This document shows positions 1 to 7,653 of a DNA stretch of 64,000 nt, piece by piece. Under the pieces are notes generated by a model. It worked only from the letters and a program-made list of their open reading frames with translations. It made no database searches and had not been told where the DNA came from. Each line of letters starts with the position of its first letter. Position 1 is the first letter of the stretch. The position numbers were made by a program, and so were the translations under genes. The stretch is from Bacteroidota bacterium (lineage in GTDB: Bacteria > Bacteroidota > Bacteroidia > B-17B0 > Aurantibacillaceae). The DNA lies in assembly GCA_025362395.1 (NCBI GenBank), contig JANYGK010000028.1, positions 1 to 64,000 on the forward strand, in the 5' to 3' direction.

Positions 1-1918
1 CCACATAAAATAAACGACGCTCTTCCTCCAGTTCGCTACGGCTGTTCAAGGCCATTTGCGAAGGAAATAAATTTTCTTCTAAACCAACAATGTGAACATA
101 CGGAAACTCTAGTCCCTTAGACGCGTGAATGGTCATCATGGTTACTTTATCCGCGTTCTTTTCATCTTCACCTTCTTTATCTACGTCCGTCAGCAAAGTA
201 ATTTCCTGCATAAACTCATCCAAGGTTTTTAAAGCATTTGCCTGCTCAGGTACATTAACCAATTCTGTTAGGTTTACCTCTGTATTTTGAATAATTGCTT
301 CTTTCAACTCCTCTTCTTGCGGAGTCCTGTCTTGCTCCGTAAAATCTTTTATCCCGTTCAGTACTTCTTGAATATTCTCATAACGGCTTACGCCTTCAGG
401 CGTTTTATCATGATACAGGTCCTTTACAACACCGCTTGTTACCGCAATATAATTAGCGCTGTCAAAAGCTGTTTTATAAGGAATTATTAATGAAAATGAT
501 TTAATGCTGGTGGTAAATTCTTCAATTTTTGCAGCTGTACCACTATTAATTCCTGTATTAAAATCTTTCAAATTATTAATAACCTGCCACATACTGATAT
601 CATGTTCCATCGCGGCGATCATTATTTTATCTAACGTTGTTTGCCCTATACCGCGAGCCGGATAATTGATAATTCGTTTTAACGATTCATCGTCGTTATG
701 ATTAATGGATAAGCGAAAATAAGCCAACAGGTCTTTTATTTCTTTACGCTGATAAAAGGAAATACCACCATAAATCCTGTAAGGAATGTTTAGTTTACGC
801 AGTGCCTCTTCAAACGAACGCGACTGGGCATTAGTACGGTATAAGATGGCGAAATGTTTATAATAGGCCTGTTGCGTGTAATGTGTTTCGTAAATAGCGG
901 ATGCTACTTTTTGTCCTTCTTCGTTATCTGTGCTCGAACGAATAATTTTTATTTTCTCACCTTCTTCATTATCGGTAAAAATATTTTTCTTAAACTGATC
1001 TTTATTTATAGCAATAACAGCGCTTGCAGCCTTTACTATATTTTGTGTGCTGCGGTAATTTTGTTCAAGCTTAAATGTTTTAAGATCAGGATAGTCCTTC
1101 TCAAAATTTAAAATATTTTGAATGTTGGCTCCCCTGAAAGAATAAATACTTTGCGCGTCATCGCCTACCACGCAGATATTTTGAAATCTGGCTGCCAATT
1201 GTTTTACAATCACATACTGCGAAAAATTTGTATCCTGGTACTCATCTACTAATATGTATTTAAATTTGCTTTGGTATTTTAATAATACAGCAGGAAAATC
1301 ACGCAATAAAATATTGGTATTAAACAACAGGTCGTCAAAATCCATGGCGCCTGATTTGAAATTCTTTTTTTGATACGCTAAATATATTTGTCCGAGCAGA
1401 GGTTTATTAGAAGCCCTGTCTTCGGCCTGAGTAACAGGGTTGTTAGCATATTGTCCCGCAGAGATTAAGCTGTTTTTCGCGGATGAAATTCTATTTAAAA
1501 CTAAAGACGGCTTATAGATTTTATCGTCAACATTTAGTTGCTTCAAAATATCTTTAATCACACTTTTGCTGTCATCTGTATCGTAAATGGTAAAATTCCT
1601 CGGATACCCTAACTTTTCGGCTTCAAAACGCAGTATCTTGGCAAAAATGGAATGAAAGGTTCCCATCCAAATATTTTTAGATTCGCTTGTACCAACGATC
1701 TTAGCAATACGCGCTTTCATTTCTTTGGCCGCTTTATTGGTAAAGGTCAATGCCAAAATATTAAAGGCATCATTGCCTTTATGCATAATATGCGCAATAC
1801 GGTACGTTAAAACCCTTGTTTTACCTGAGCCTGCGCCTGCAATAATCATTACCGGTCCTTCGGTTGTTTCTGCCGCCAAACGCTGAACAGGATTTAATTC
1901 ATCTAAATAATTACTCAT
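1..1918 (-). CDS. pcrA: UvrD/PcrA-type ATP-dependent DNA helicase (partial)
   Basis: Superfamily 1A 3'-5' DNA helicase used in DNA repair and in removing blocks ahead of replication. Reading from the ATG at 1918, the protein begins MSNYLDELNPVQRLAAE. It then shows Walker A (AGAGSGKT), motif Ia (LTFTNKAAKEM), motif II/Walker B (ILVDEYQDTN), motif III (VVGDDAQSIYSFRGA), motif IV (LEQNYRST) and motif V (TIHASKGLEFPYVHIVGLEE). The reading frame is still open at base 1, so about 100-150 C-terminal residues lie outside the window. It is divergent from ssb, with a 200-bp shared upstream region. PcrA and UvrD cannot be told apart without the C-terminus. Confidence 0.95.
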   Translation of the reverse strand, partial: MSNYLDELNPVQRLAAETTEGPVMIIAGAGSGKTRVLTYRIAHIMHKGNDAFNILALTFTNKAAKEMKARIAKIVGTSESKNIWMGTFHSIFAKILRFEAEKLGYPRNFTIYDTDDSKSVIKDILKQLNVDDKIYKPSLVLNRISSAKNSLISAGQYANNPVTQAEDRASNKPLLGQIYLAYQKKNFKSGAMDFDDLLFNTNILLRDFPAVLLKYQSKFKYILVDEYQDTNFSQYVIVKQLAARFQNICVVGDDAQSIYSFRGANIQNILNFEKDYPDLKTFKLEQNYRSTQNIVKAASAVIAINKDQFKKNIFTDNEEGEKIKIIRSSTDNEEGQKVASAIYETHYTQQAYYKHFAILYRTNAQSRSFEEALRKLNIPYRIYGGISFYQRKEIKDLLAYFRLSINHNDDESLKRIINYPARGIGQTTLDKIMIAAMEHDISMWQVINNLKDFNTGINSGTAAKIEEFTTSIKSFSLIIPYKTAFDSANYIAVTSGVVKDLYHDKTPEGVSRYENIQEVLNGIKDFTEQDRTPQEEELKEAIIQNTEVNLTELVNVPEQANALKTLDEFMQEITLLTDVDKEGEDEKNADKVTMMTIHASKGLEFPYVHIVGLEENLFPSQMALNSRSELEEERRLFYV

Positions 1919-2119
1919 TGCTGCAAAATTAATCATAAACAACGTTTATAAGCTCTCATATTTAAAATTTTAAGAATTAATTTTTAACTTTTCAAATTCA
2001 CCTTCTTAAACTTTTTATTCCTTTAAGTGTTATGTAAAAATAGATGACAAATAGCGGTTATATTGCCATAAAAAAATATTATTTTGTTATCGTAAAGAAT
2101 CAATTAAAATAAAACCGTT

Positions 2120-2542
2120 ATGGGTGGGATCAATAAGGTTATATTAGTGGGAAACTTGGGTAAAGACCCTGAAATTAAGTATTTGGAAGGAAATATTGCA
2201 CGGGCCAATTTTACTATGGCTACCAGTGAATTTCATAAAGATAAAAGCGGAAACAAAGTAGAACAAACCGAATGGCATAATATTGTTGTTTGGAGAAGTA
2301 TGGCTGAAAGCGCTGAAAAACTATTAAAAAAAGGAACACAGATTTATTTGGAAGGCAAATTGCAAACACGCCAATGGGTAGATAAAGACGGACACAAGCG
2401 TAATATTACGGAAATTGTAGGTGAGTCTTTTTTAATATTACAACGTAAAGATACTACTCAAAGCCCTGCGCAAGGTTATTCAGAAGACACAACCGGCGGC
2501 GGCTTTAATGATATAGAGAAAAAGGATGGTTTGCCGTTTTAA
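2120..2542 (+). CDS. ssb: Single-stranded DNA-binding protein
   Basis: Host-type SSB of 140 residues. The N-terminal OB fold begins GGINKVILVGNLGKDPEIKY, contains the family signature TEWHNIVVWRSMAE and ends near GESFLILQRK at about residue 108. A short flexible linker leads to an acidic/hydrophobic tip, KKDGLPF, which stands in for the DDxPF protein-interaction tail. It binds single-stranded DNA in replication, recombination and repair. It is transcribed away from the pcrA-type helicase gene and is followed by a strong terminator, so it is probably monocistronic. Confidence 0.96.
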   Translation: MGGINKVILVGNLGKDPEIKYLEGNIARANFTMATSEFHKDKSGNKVEQTEWHNIVVWRSMAESAEKLLKKGTQIYLEGKLQTRQWVDKDGHKRNITEIVGESFLILQRKDTTQSPAQGYSEDTTGGGFNDIEKKDGLPF

Positions 2543-2564
2543 ACAACCTTTCGTTATTAATTTT

Positions 2565-2592
2565 AAGCCGGTTTTACTTACCGGCTTTTTTA
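2565..2592 (+). terminator. Rho-independent terminator after ssb
   Basis: AAGCCGG (2565-2571) pairs with CCGGCTT (2581-2587) across a 9-nt loop and is followed by a T tract. It sits 22 bp after the ssb stop codon. Confidence 0.85.
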
Positions 2593-2610
2593 TTCTTTAA
2601 CTTTACCCTT

Positions 2611-3246
2611 ATGCAAAAACTCACCGGGCTGATTTTATTAAAAGCCGTACTCCTTATAAGTTCTTTATTTTTATTACCATCCTGCAGTGATGATGACGAT
2701 GATGAAGTTTACATTCCAAAACCGAAAGGCTACCCGAGAATTCATTTTGAGAACAAAACATACAGGCTTTATGACAGCATTTGCCCGTACAGCTTCGAAA
2801 TACCGACCTATGCCTTTATAGATAACGATACCCATTTAGGCGCTGATCCTTGCTGGCTTAATGTTAATTTCCCAAGATACGGGGCCAAGATTCATTTGAG
2901 CTATAAGATAATCACTAATAACCTGGATACCATTTTAGATCAAAGCAGGGAGTTTGCTATTAAGCACCAAGTGAAATCAACAGGGATTGATGAAACAATT
3001 ATTATAAGAGACAGCGCAAAAGTATATGGTTTAGTGTATGACATCAGCGGTAACACGGCTTCTAATATTCAGTTCTATTTAACGGACAGTACTCATAATT
3101 TTATGCGCGGCGCCTTGTATTTTAACTCTGTACCAAATATTGATTCGCTAAAAGTGGTAGTCGATTTTTTAAGGAAAGATATTGTACACATGATACAGAC
3201 CTTTCAGTGGAAGGATTACGCGAATACTAGTAAAGTTAAAAAATAG
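2611..3246 (+). CDS. Putative lipoprotein, function unknown
   Basis: A 211-residue protein with a lipoprotein signal peptide: charged start MQK, a hydrophobic core at residues 5-23, and lipobox LPSC with Cys at about 25. An acidic run (SDDDDDE) follows the Cys, as is common in surface-exposed Bacteroidota lipoproteins. The remainder is predicted to be soluble and beta-rich; no family is recognised. It faces gpsA tail to tail, with an inverted repeat in between. Confidence 0.8.
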   Translation: MQKLTGLILLKAVLLISSLFLLPSCSDDDDDEVYIPKPKGYPRIHFENKTYRLYDSICPYSFEIPTYAFIDNDTHLGADPCWLNVNFPRYGAKIHLSYKIITNNLDTILDQSREFAIKHQVKSTGIDETIIIRDSAKVYGLVYDISGNTASNIQFYLTDSTHNFMRGALYFNSVPNIDSLKVVVDFLRKDIVHMIQTFQWKDYANTSKVKK

Positions 3247-3255
3247 CTTTTTTTG

Positions 3256-3328
3256 CCACATAGATACATAGAAAAAAAGGTTGGAGGTATAGTTTGCATA
3301 GTTTTCAAACAACTATGTAACTATGTGG
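3256..3328. repeat. Intergenic inverted repeat, CCACATAG type
   Basis: A 16-bp arm, CCACATAGATACATAG (3256-3271), is matched in inverted form at 3313-3328 with 14 of 16 positions identical. It lies between convergent genes. It could serve as a bidirectional terminator, or it could be a copy of a dispersed palindromic repeat. Confidence 0.7.
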
Positions 3329-3340
3329 TTAACTTTAATA

Positions 3341-4339
3341 TTAACTTAACTGATCTGCCAGCAATTCCATTTCGTGTTTTACATCCGTATGATTATAGAT
3401 GATATTGTTAACCGCGTTGGTAATAGGCATGTTCACCTTGTATTTTTTATTGATCTCGCAAACACATTTTACCGCGTAATATCCTTCGGCAATCATGTTC
3501 ATTTCTAATTGCGCTTGTTTTACACTATAGCCTTTACCAAGCATTGTACCGAACATACGGTTACGGCTAAATTGCGAATAGGCTGTTACCAACAAATCTC
3601 CTAAATACGCGGAAGCCTTAGTGTCCCTGTCAATGGGATGTACAGCGGCTACAAAGCGATCAATTTCCTGTATGGCATTACTTACCAAAACCGATAAAAA
3701 ATTATCGCCATACCCTAATCCATGGCAGATGCCGCCTGCAACTGCAATTACATTTTTTAAAACAGCCGATAATTCAGTCCCAAAAATATCATCGCTGCTT
3801 GAACATTTAATGTAACGACAAGCCATGTATTTACAAAGCTCGTCAGCATTAGCTATATTACTGCACGCTAAAGTAAGGTAAGATAATTTTTCAAGGGCAA
3901 CTTCTTCTGCATGGCAAGGCCCTGTAATAACACCAATATTTTCGAAGGGTACGTTAAATACTGTATTTAAATATTCACCTACTATTAAATTATATTCAGG
4001 CACAATTCCTTTAATGGCGGAAAACACAATTTTATTTTTAAATACCTCCGCGGGAATTGCCTTTAATGTGTTATTAATAAAAGCAGAGGGAACAGCCAGT
4101 ATAATAACATCCGCATTGGTCAATGTCTTCAATAAATCAGAAGACAGATCCAACTTATCTAAATTAAAGTTAACTGAACTGAGGTAGCGCGGATTATGTT
4201 GATACTGCTTCATATAATCAATATCAGACTCGTTCCTAAAAAACCAACTTACCTTACCGGCGTTATTGCAAAGTATTTTTACAATAGCAGTTGCCCAACT
4301 TCCGCTTCCTATAACTGCTATTCTTTTTCCGTTTGTCAT
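3341..4339 (-). CDS. gpsA: Glycerol-3-phosphate dehydrogenase [NAD(P)+]
   Basis: Reduces dihydroxyacetone phosphate to sn-glycerol-3-phosphate, the backbone precursor of membrane phospholipids; cytosolic. The 332-residue length is normal. The N-terminal Rossmann motif is IAVIGSGSWATAI, the substrate/cofactor region has ITGPCHAEEVALE, and the catalytic lysine lies in SAVLKNVIAVAGGICHGLGYGDN (about residues 190-212). It is the last gene of the minus-strand run from the exonuclease gene, separated from it by a 116-bp gap that contains an inverted repeat. Confidence 0.95.
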   Translation of the reverse strand: MTNGKRIAVIGSGSWATAIVKILCNNAGKVSWFFRNESDIDYMKQYQHNPRYLSSVNFNLDKLDLSSDLLKTLTNADVIILAVPSAFINNTLKAIPAEVFKNKIVFSAIKGIVPEYNLIVGEYLNTVFNVPFENIGVITGPCHAEEVALEKLSYLTLACSNIANADELCKYMACRYIKCSSSDDIFGTELSAVLKNVIAVAGGICHGLGYGDNFLSVLVSNAIQEIDRFVAAVHPIDRDTKASAYLGDLLVTAYSQFSRNRMFGTMLGKGYSVKQAQLEMNMIAEGYYAVKCVCEINKKYKVNMPITNAVNNIIYNHTDVKHEMELLADQLS

Positions 4340-4357
4340 TTATATTTCTTCTTTGTC

Positions 4358-4448
4358 CCGCAGATCTCACAGAGCCTTGCAGATCTTTTCACAATTATTT
4401 AATTTTTTTTAAGCCGTTTCAATCCGCGTCTATTTGCGATATCTGCGG
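4358..4448. repeat. Intergenic inverted repeat, CCGCAGAT type
   Basis: CCGCAGATCTCACAGA (4358-4373) and TTTGCGATATCTGCGG (4433-4448) form imperfect inverted arms (12 of 16 positions) between two minus-strand genes. The layout resembles that of the CCACATAG element 1.1 kb away, but the sequence differs. Confidence 0.55.
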
Positions 4449-4455
4449 CCAATTA

Positions 4456-5151
4456 TTATGTATAAACAATATCCTCATCTCCTAAGGGTTGCATACCGCT
4501 TAAACATTGGTAAATACGCACTAAGGTTACAACATCTTTTATACAGTACGTTTTAATACGTTCCATATTTTTTTCCTCATAATATACTTTTGCAATTTGA
4601 CTTCCGTCAATATCATCTTTAGGTGACGGCACATTAAAAATATGTGCCAATAAATTTAATGACGTAAAGTTTTTAATGTCACCAAAGCGCCACATTTCCA
4701 TCGTGTCCAAGTGTTTTACTTCCCAAGGTTTAAATCCTTGAATTTGCAAAAGCTTTGGCAAAGGAATTTGATTCACTAATAAACGACGGCATAAAAACGG
4801 ATAATCAAATTCCTTACCGTTATGCGCACATAAAAAATGTTCTTTTGTATTAAAAAACTGTCCAAGTAAATTAGAAAACTCCTGCAGAATTTCTTTTTCA
4901 TCATCTCCTGCAATAGCCTTGGTCCTGAATTTTCCTTCCGATATAAAGCCTAAGCCGATACATACTACCTTTGCAAACTCTGCATAGATACCTGCTTTGG
5001 CATATTGCTGTTCTGCGGTTACATCCTTCGAGTAAAGCCATTTTTTATCCCACAGTTCTTTTTCAGTTTCCGAAAGTTCTGTGTATTTATAATTTATAGG
5101 TGCCGTTTCTATATCAATAAATAAAATATTTTCTAATTTAATTGAGCTCAT
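4456..5151 (-). CDS. Predicted 3'-5' exonuclease, PolB-exonuclease-like (DnaQ fold)
   Basis: A 231-residue stand-alone exonuclease. The three DEDD motifs are visible: Exo I FIDIETAP (about residue 12), Exo II CAHNGKEFDYPFL (about 110), and Exo III YCIKDVVTLVRIY (about 205). This arrangement matches the predicted exonucleases related to the editing domain of B-family polymerases. The likely role is DNA or RNA end trimming in the cytosol. It starts 3 bp after the dihydrofolate reductase gene ends, so the two are probably co-transcribed. Confidence 0.85.
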   Translation of the reverse strand: MSSIKLENILFIDIETAPINYKYTELSETEKELWDKKWLYSKDVTAEQQYAKAGIYAEFAKVVCIGLGFISEGKFRTKAIAGDDEKEILQEFSNLLGQFFNTKEHFLCAHNGKEFDYPFLCRRLLVNQIPLPKLLQIQGFKPWEVKHLDTMEMWRFGDIKNFTSLNLLAHIFNVPSPKDDIDGSQIAKVYYEEKNMERIKTYCIKDVVTLVRIYQCLSGMQPLGDEDIVYT

Positions 5152-5154
5152 CGT

Positions 5155-5664
5155 TTATAGGTTATTTAAAGGTATAGTTACAAATTTTTGAAACGTATAA
5201 TCAAATTTATTTTTTTCATCTGCTTCGTGTTTTTCTTCCCACACTAATTCAAATTTAGTTAAATCTATTTCCGGGAAAAATACGTCTGCTTCAATGGTTG
5301 TATTAACCACGGTAAGGTAAATAGTATCTGCTATGGTCATGGCTTGTTTAAAGATTTCACCACCGCCTATAATAAAGATTTCCTTTTCGAAATGCAATTT
5401 TTTAACGGCATCTTCCAACCCTGATGCTAATTCAATATCAAATTGTTTATCGCTGTTAAATGCAGTATCTCTTGTAATGATCACATTTTTTCTACCCGGT
5501 AATGTTCTTCCTATTGACTGAAATGTTTTGCGTCCCATTACCACAGGGCAACCCATAGTAGTTGTTTTAAAAAATTTAAGATCGGCCGGTAAATGCCAAG
5601 GCAGCTGATTATCCTTGCCTATACCGTGATTTAAAGAGGCTGCTACAATAAGGGATACTGTCAT
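5155..5664 (-). CDS. folA: Dihydrofolate reductase
   Basis: Reduces dihydrofolate to tetrahydrofolate with NADPH. The start at 5664 gives MTVSLIVAASLNHGIGKDNQ and a normal length of 169 residues. Motifs are LPWHLPADLKFFK (with the catalytic Asp), VVMGRKTFQSIG, LPGRKNVIITR and FIIGGGEIFKQA. An in-frame extension to 5784 exists but would run into the neighbouring gene with unrelated sequence, so the later start is preferred. It is followed at once by the exonuclease gene. Confidence 0.95.
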   Translation of the reverse strand: MTVSLIVAASLNHGIGKDNQLPWHLPADLKFFKTTTMGCPVVMGRKTFQSIGRTLPGRKNVIITRDTAFNSDKQFDIELASGLEDAVKKLHFEKEIFIIGGGEIFKQAMTIADTIYLTVVNTTIEADVFFPEIDLTKFELVWEEKHEADEKNKFDYTFQKFVTIPLNNL

Positions 5665-5711
5665 AATTAAAATAAAGCTTTCGCTCAGATCGGAATAAAT
5701 AAATAGGTTAA

Positions 5712-6116
5712 TTAATAAGCCAAATCTTCTATAAAGAAAAAGAAAATAACTGCTGCTACCCAATCTCTTCTTACATTTCGGCATTCACCAATCTTAGAGC
5801 CGTTTTTGTAGATATCACCGTCAGACTCTATTTGACCGATTTTACTTCCACTTTTATAAACGTCGCCATCACTTTCTATCTGCCCTACTTTACTGCCATT
5901 TAAATAAATATCTCCGTCACTTTCAATCTGTCCTTTTTTTGAGCCGCTTACATATACATCACCATCACTTTCAATATTACCTTTTTTTGAGCCGCCAATG
6001 TAAACGTCTCCGTCAGACTCTATCTCCCCTTTTTTACTTCCGTTAATATAAAGGCTTTGCGCATTTATGGAGGTATACATAAATCCTGCGATGAGTATAA
6101 AGAATAGTTTTTTCAT
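5712..6116 (-). CDS. Secreted protein made of tandem 14-residue repeats
   Basis: A 134-residue protein with a Sec signal peptide (MKKLFFILIAGFMYTSINAQ, cleavage after AQ). It then carries about six tandem copies of a unit close to NGSKxGxIESDGDVYx. The Gly/Asp-rich units would suit a stack of short beta strands or a Ca-binding turn array. The C-terminus (RRDWVAAVIFFFFIEDLAY) is hydrophobic and could anchor it or be buried. No family name can be given. It is minus strand, between kdsA and folA. Confidence 0.75.
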   Translation of the reverse strand: MKKLFFILIAGFMYTSINAQSLYINGSKKGEIESDGDVYIGGSKKGNIESDGDVYVSGSKKGQIESDGDIYLNGSKVGQIESDGDVYKSGSKIGQIESDGDIYKNGSKIGECRNVRRDWVAAVIFFFFIEDLAY

Positions 6117-6135
6117 TCGGTTAGATAAATAATAA

Positions 6136-6972
6136 TTAGCGATTTCTGTATTTTACCTCAACATTATGTAATTCGATAATTGGTTTTAAAAACTCTTCCA
6201 GGTCATATACACATAATTGAGATGCCGCATCACATAAAGCAGTAGAAGGATCGGGATGTGTTTCAATGAACATACCGTCAATTCCGCTTGCAACACCTGC
6301 TCTTGCCAACACAGGTAAAAATTCACGGGCACCTCCCTTTTTATCAGAACTCGGAATACCGTATTTACGAACGCAGTGCGTTACATCAAACACAACCGGG
6401 TAACCGATATTATTCATGTGGTAAAACGCACGGGGGTCAACGATCAGGTCATTGTACCCAAATGAATACCCTCGTTCCGTTAAAATAATTTGATCGTTAC
6501 CACTGTCAACACACTTTTGTACCGGATGCTTCATATTATCCGGCGCTAAAAATTGTCCGTGTTTAATATTAATCACACGGCCTGTTTTAGCAGATGCCAC
6601 CAATAAAGAAGACTGCATACACAGGTAAGCAGGTATTTGTAACACGTCGCAAACCTCAGCTGCTGCCGCTGCCTGATCGTGCGAGTGAATATCCGTTAAA
6701 ACGGGGAAGCCGAATTGTTCTTTTATTTTCCCTAATAGTTTAACGCCTGCGGCTAAACCCGGGCCTTGGTAATAACTTAAGCTACTGCGGTTATCTTTTG
6801 TAAAAGATGATTTATAAATAATTTTAATTTTCATGCGTTCCGAAACTTCTTTCAGTTTCTCCGCTGTTTTCATCATAATCAATTCGTCTTCAATAACGCA
6901 TGGCCCTGAAATCAGGAATAATTCATCATTCCCGCAATTGATATCTCCTACTTTAACTATTTTTTTTGACAT
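6136..6972 (-). CDS. kdsA: 3-deoxy-8-phosphooctulonate (Kdo-8-P) synthase
   Basis: Condenses phosphoenolpyruvate with arabinose-5-phosphate to give Kdo-8-phosphate, the first committed step to the Kdo core sugar of LPS. The length of 278 residues is typical. Motifs are FLISGPCVIEDE, YKSSFTKDNRSS, GFPVLTDIHS, LQIPAYLCMQSSLL, NIKHGQFLAPDNM, VVFDVTHCVRK and DGMFIETHPDPS. The start overlaps the end of the broken hepT reading frame by 20 bp. kdnA and kdnB, which convert Kdo to its 8-amino form, lie 2.4-4.8 kb upstream. Confidence 0.95.
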   Translation of the reverse strand: MSKKIVKVGDINCGNDELFLISGPCVIEDELIMMKTAEKLKEVSERMKIKIIYKSSFTKDNRSSLSYYQGPGLAAGVKLLGKIKEQFGFPVLTDIHSHDQAAAAAEVCDVLQIPAYLCMQSSLLVASAKTGRVINIKHGQFLAPDNMKHPVQKCVDSGNDQIILTERGYSFGYNDLIVDPRAFYHMNNIGYPVVFDVTHCVRKYGIPSSDKKGGAREFLPVLARAGVASGIDGMFIETHPDPSTALCDAASQLCVYDLEEFLKPIIELHNVEVKYRNR

Positions 6973-7306
6973 GTTCTTTTATTATATTTTTTATTTGAAA
7001 CTCTAATTCAGGTATATCACTCTTTATAATTTCCCAAACGATTGAATAATCAACGCCCGTGTAATTATGTATAATTATATTCCGCATCGCTGCCATTTTC
7101 CGCCATTCTATTTCAGGATGATCTGATGTAAATTTTTGATCTAGTTTTTTGCAAGCCTCTCCTATTATTTCCAAACACCTTTCAATTGCTTTTAATAAAA
7201 CTTTATCAACCTAAAACCTTTCGTAATCTAGTCCTTTAGTATGCTCTAAAATAAATTCACACTCATCATTAACATGATGTAAAAGCTCTAAATTAGAATG
7301 TAACAT
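6953..7306 (-). pseudogene. hepT: HepT-like toxin gene broken by an amber codon
   Basis: A single frame from the ATG at 7306 (overlapping the mntA stop region by 14 bp) reads MLHSNLELLHHVNDECEFIL..., then a TAG at 7213-7211 (codon 32). After it the same frame resumes VDKVLLKAIERCLEIIGEACKKL. The C-terminal part carries the HEPN/HepT active-site pattern R-N-x3-H-N-Y (RNIIIHNYTGVDY). Total length, 117 codons, fits a full HepT. One substitution (for example TTG to TAG) would explain the break. The second half could in principle still be made from the TTG at 7174, giving 73 residues, but it would lack the first helices. Confidence 0.8.
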
Positions 7307-7595
7307 ACTCTAAATCTTTTAGTATGTGCGGTCCAATATACTTACTTAATCCTTGTCTCGTTAATACTTCTACTTTTCGACCTGTTTTATTTTCTAGAAA
7401 TTCGTATAAATAAAATAAATTATTGTACGTTTTTTTCTCCGGGTAAAAATCAACTAAAAAATCAACATCACTTTTTTCTGTAGCCTTATCGTGTCTAAAC
7501 GAACCGAACAATCCTAATTTTTCAACGCCAAAGCTTTTTATCGTTTCGGCATTCGATTTAATTAATTGTATCAATTCATTTTTAGTTTGTATCAT
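7293..7595 (-). CDS. mntA: MntA-type nucleotidyltransferase antitoxin
   Basis: A minimal nucleotidyltransferase of 100 residues. The active-site pattern GSF-x9-SDVDFLVDF (about residues 31-49) gives GSx(10)DxD. In the MntA/HepT systems the antitoxin AMPylates a tyrosine beside the HepT RNase site. Here the partner gene overlaps directly downstream but has a stop codon, so the antitoxin appears to have outlived an intact toxin. Confidence 0.85.
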   Translation of the reverse strand: MIQTKNELIQLIKSNAETIKSFGVEKLGLFGSFRHDKATEKSDVDFLVDFYPEKKTYNNLFYLYEFLENKTGRKVEVLTRQGLSKYIGPHILKDLEYVTF

Positions 7596-7653
7596 CTTTG
7601 TATTTCTCCAACCTATCTAAGGTAAGAATTTTTAACGTAAAAAACTGTTGAAA

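Noticed and set aside
5665-5784. N-terminal extension of dihydrofolate reductase to 5784
   Set aside because: It overlaps the repeat-protein gene in another frame and has no DHFR similarity; the family start is at 5664.
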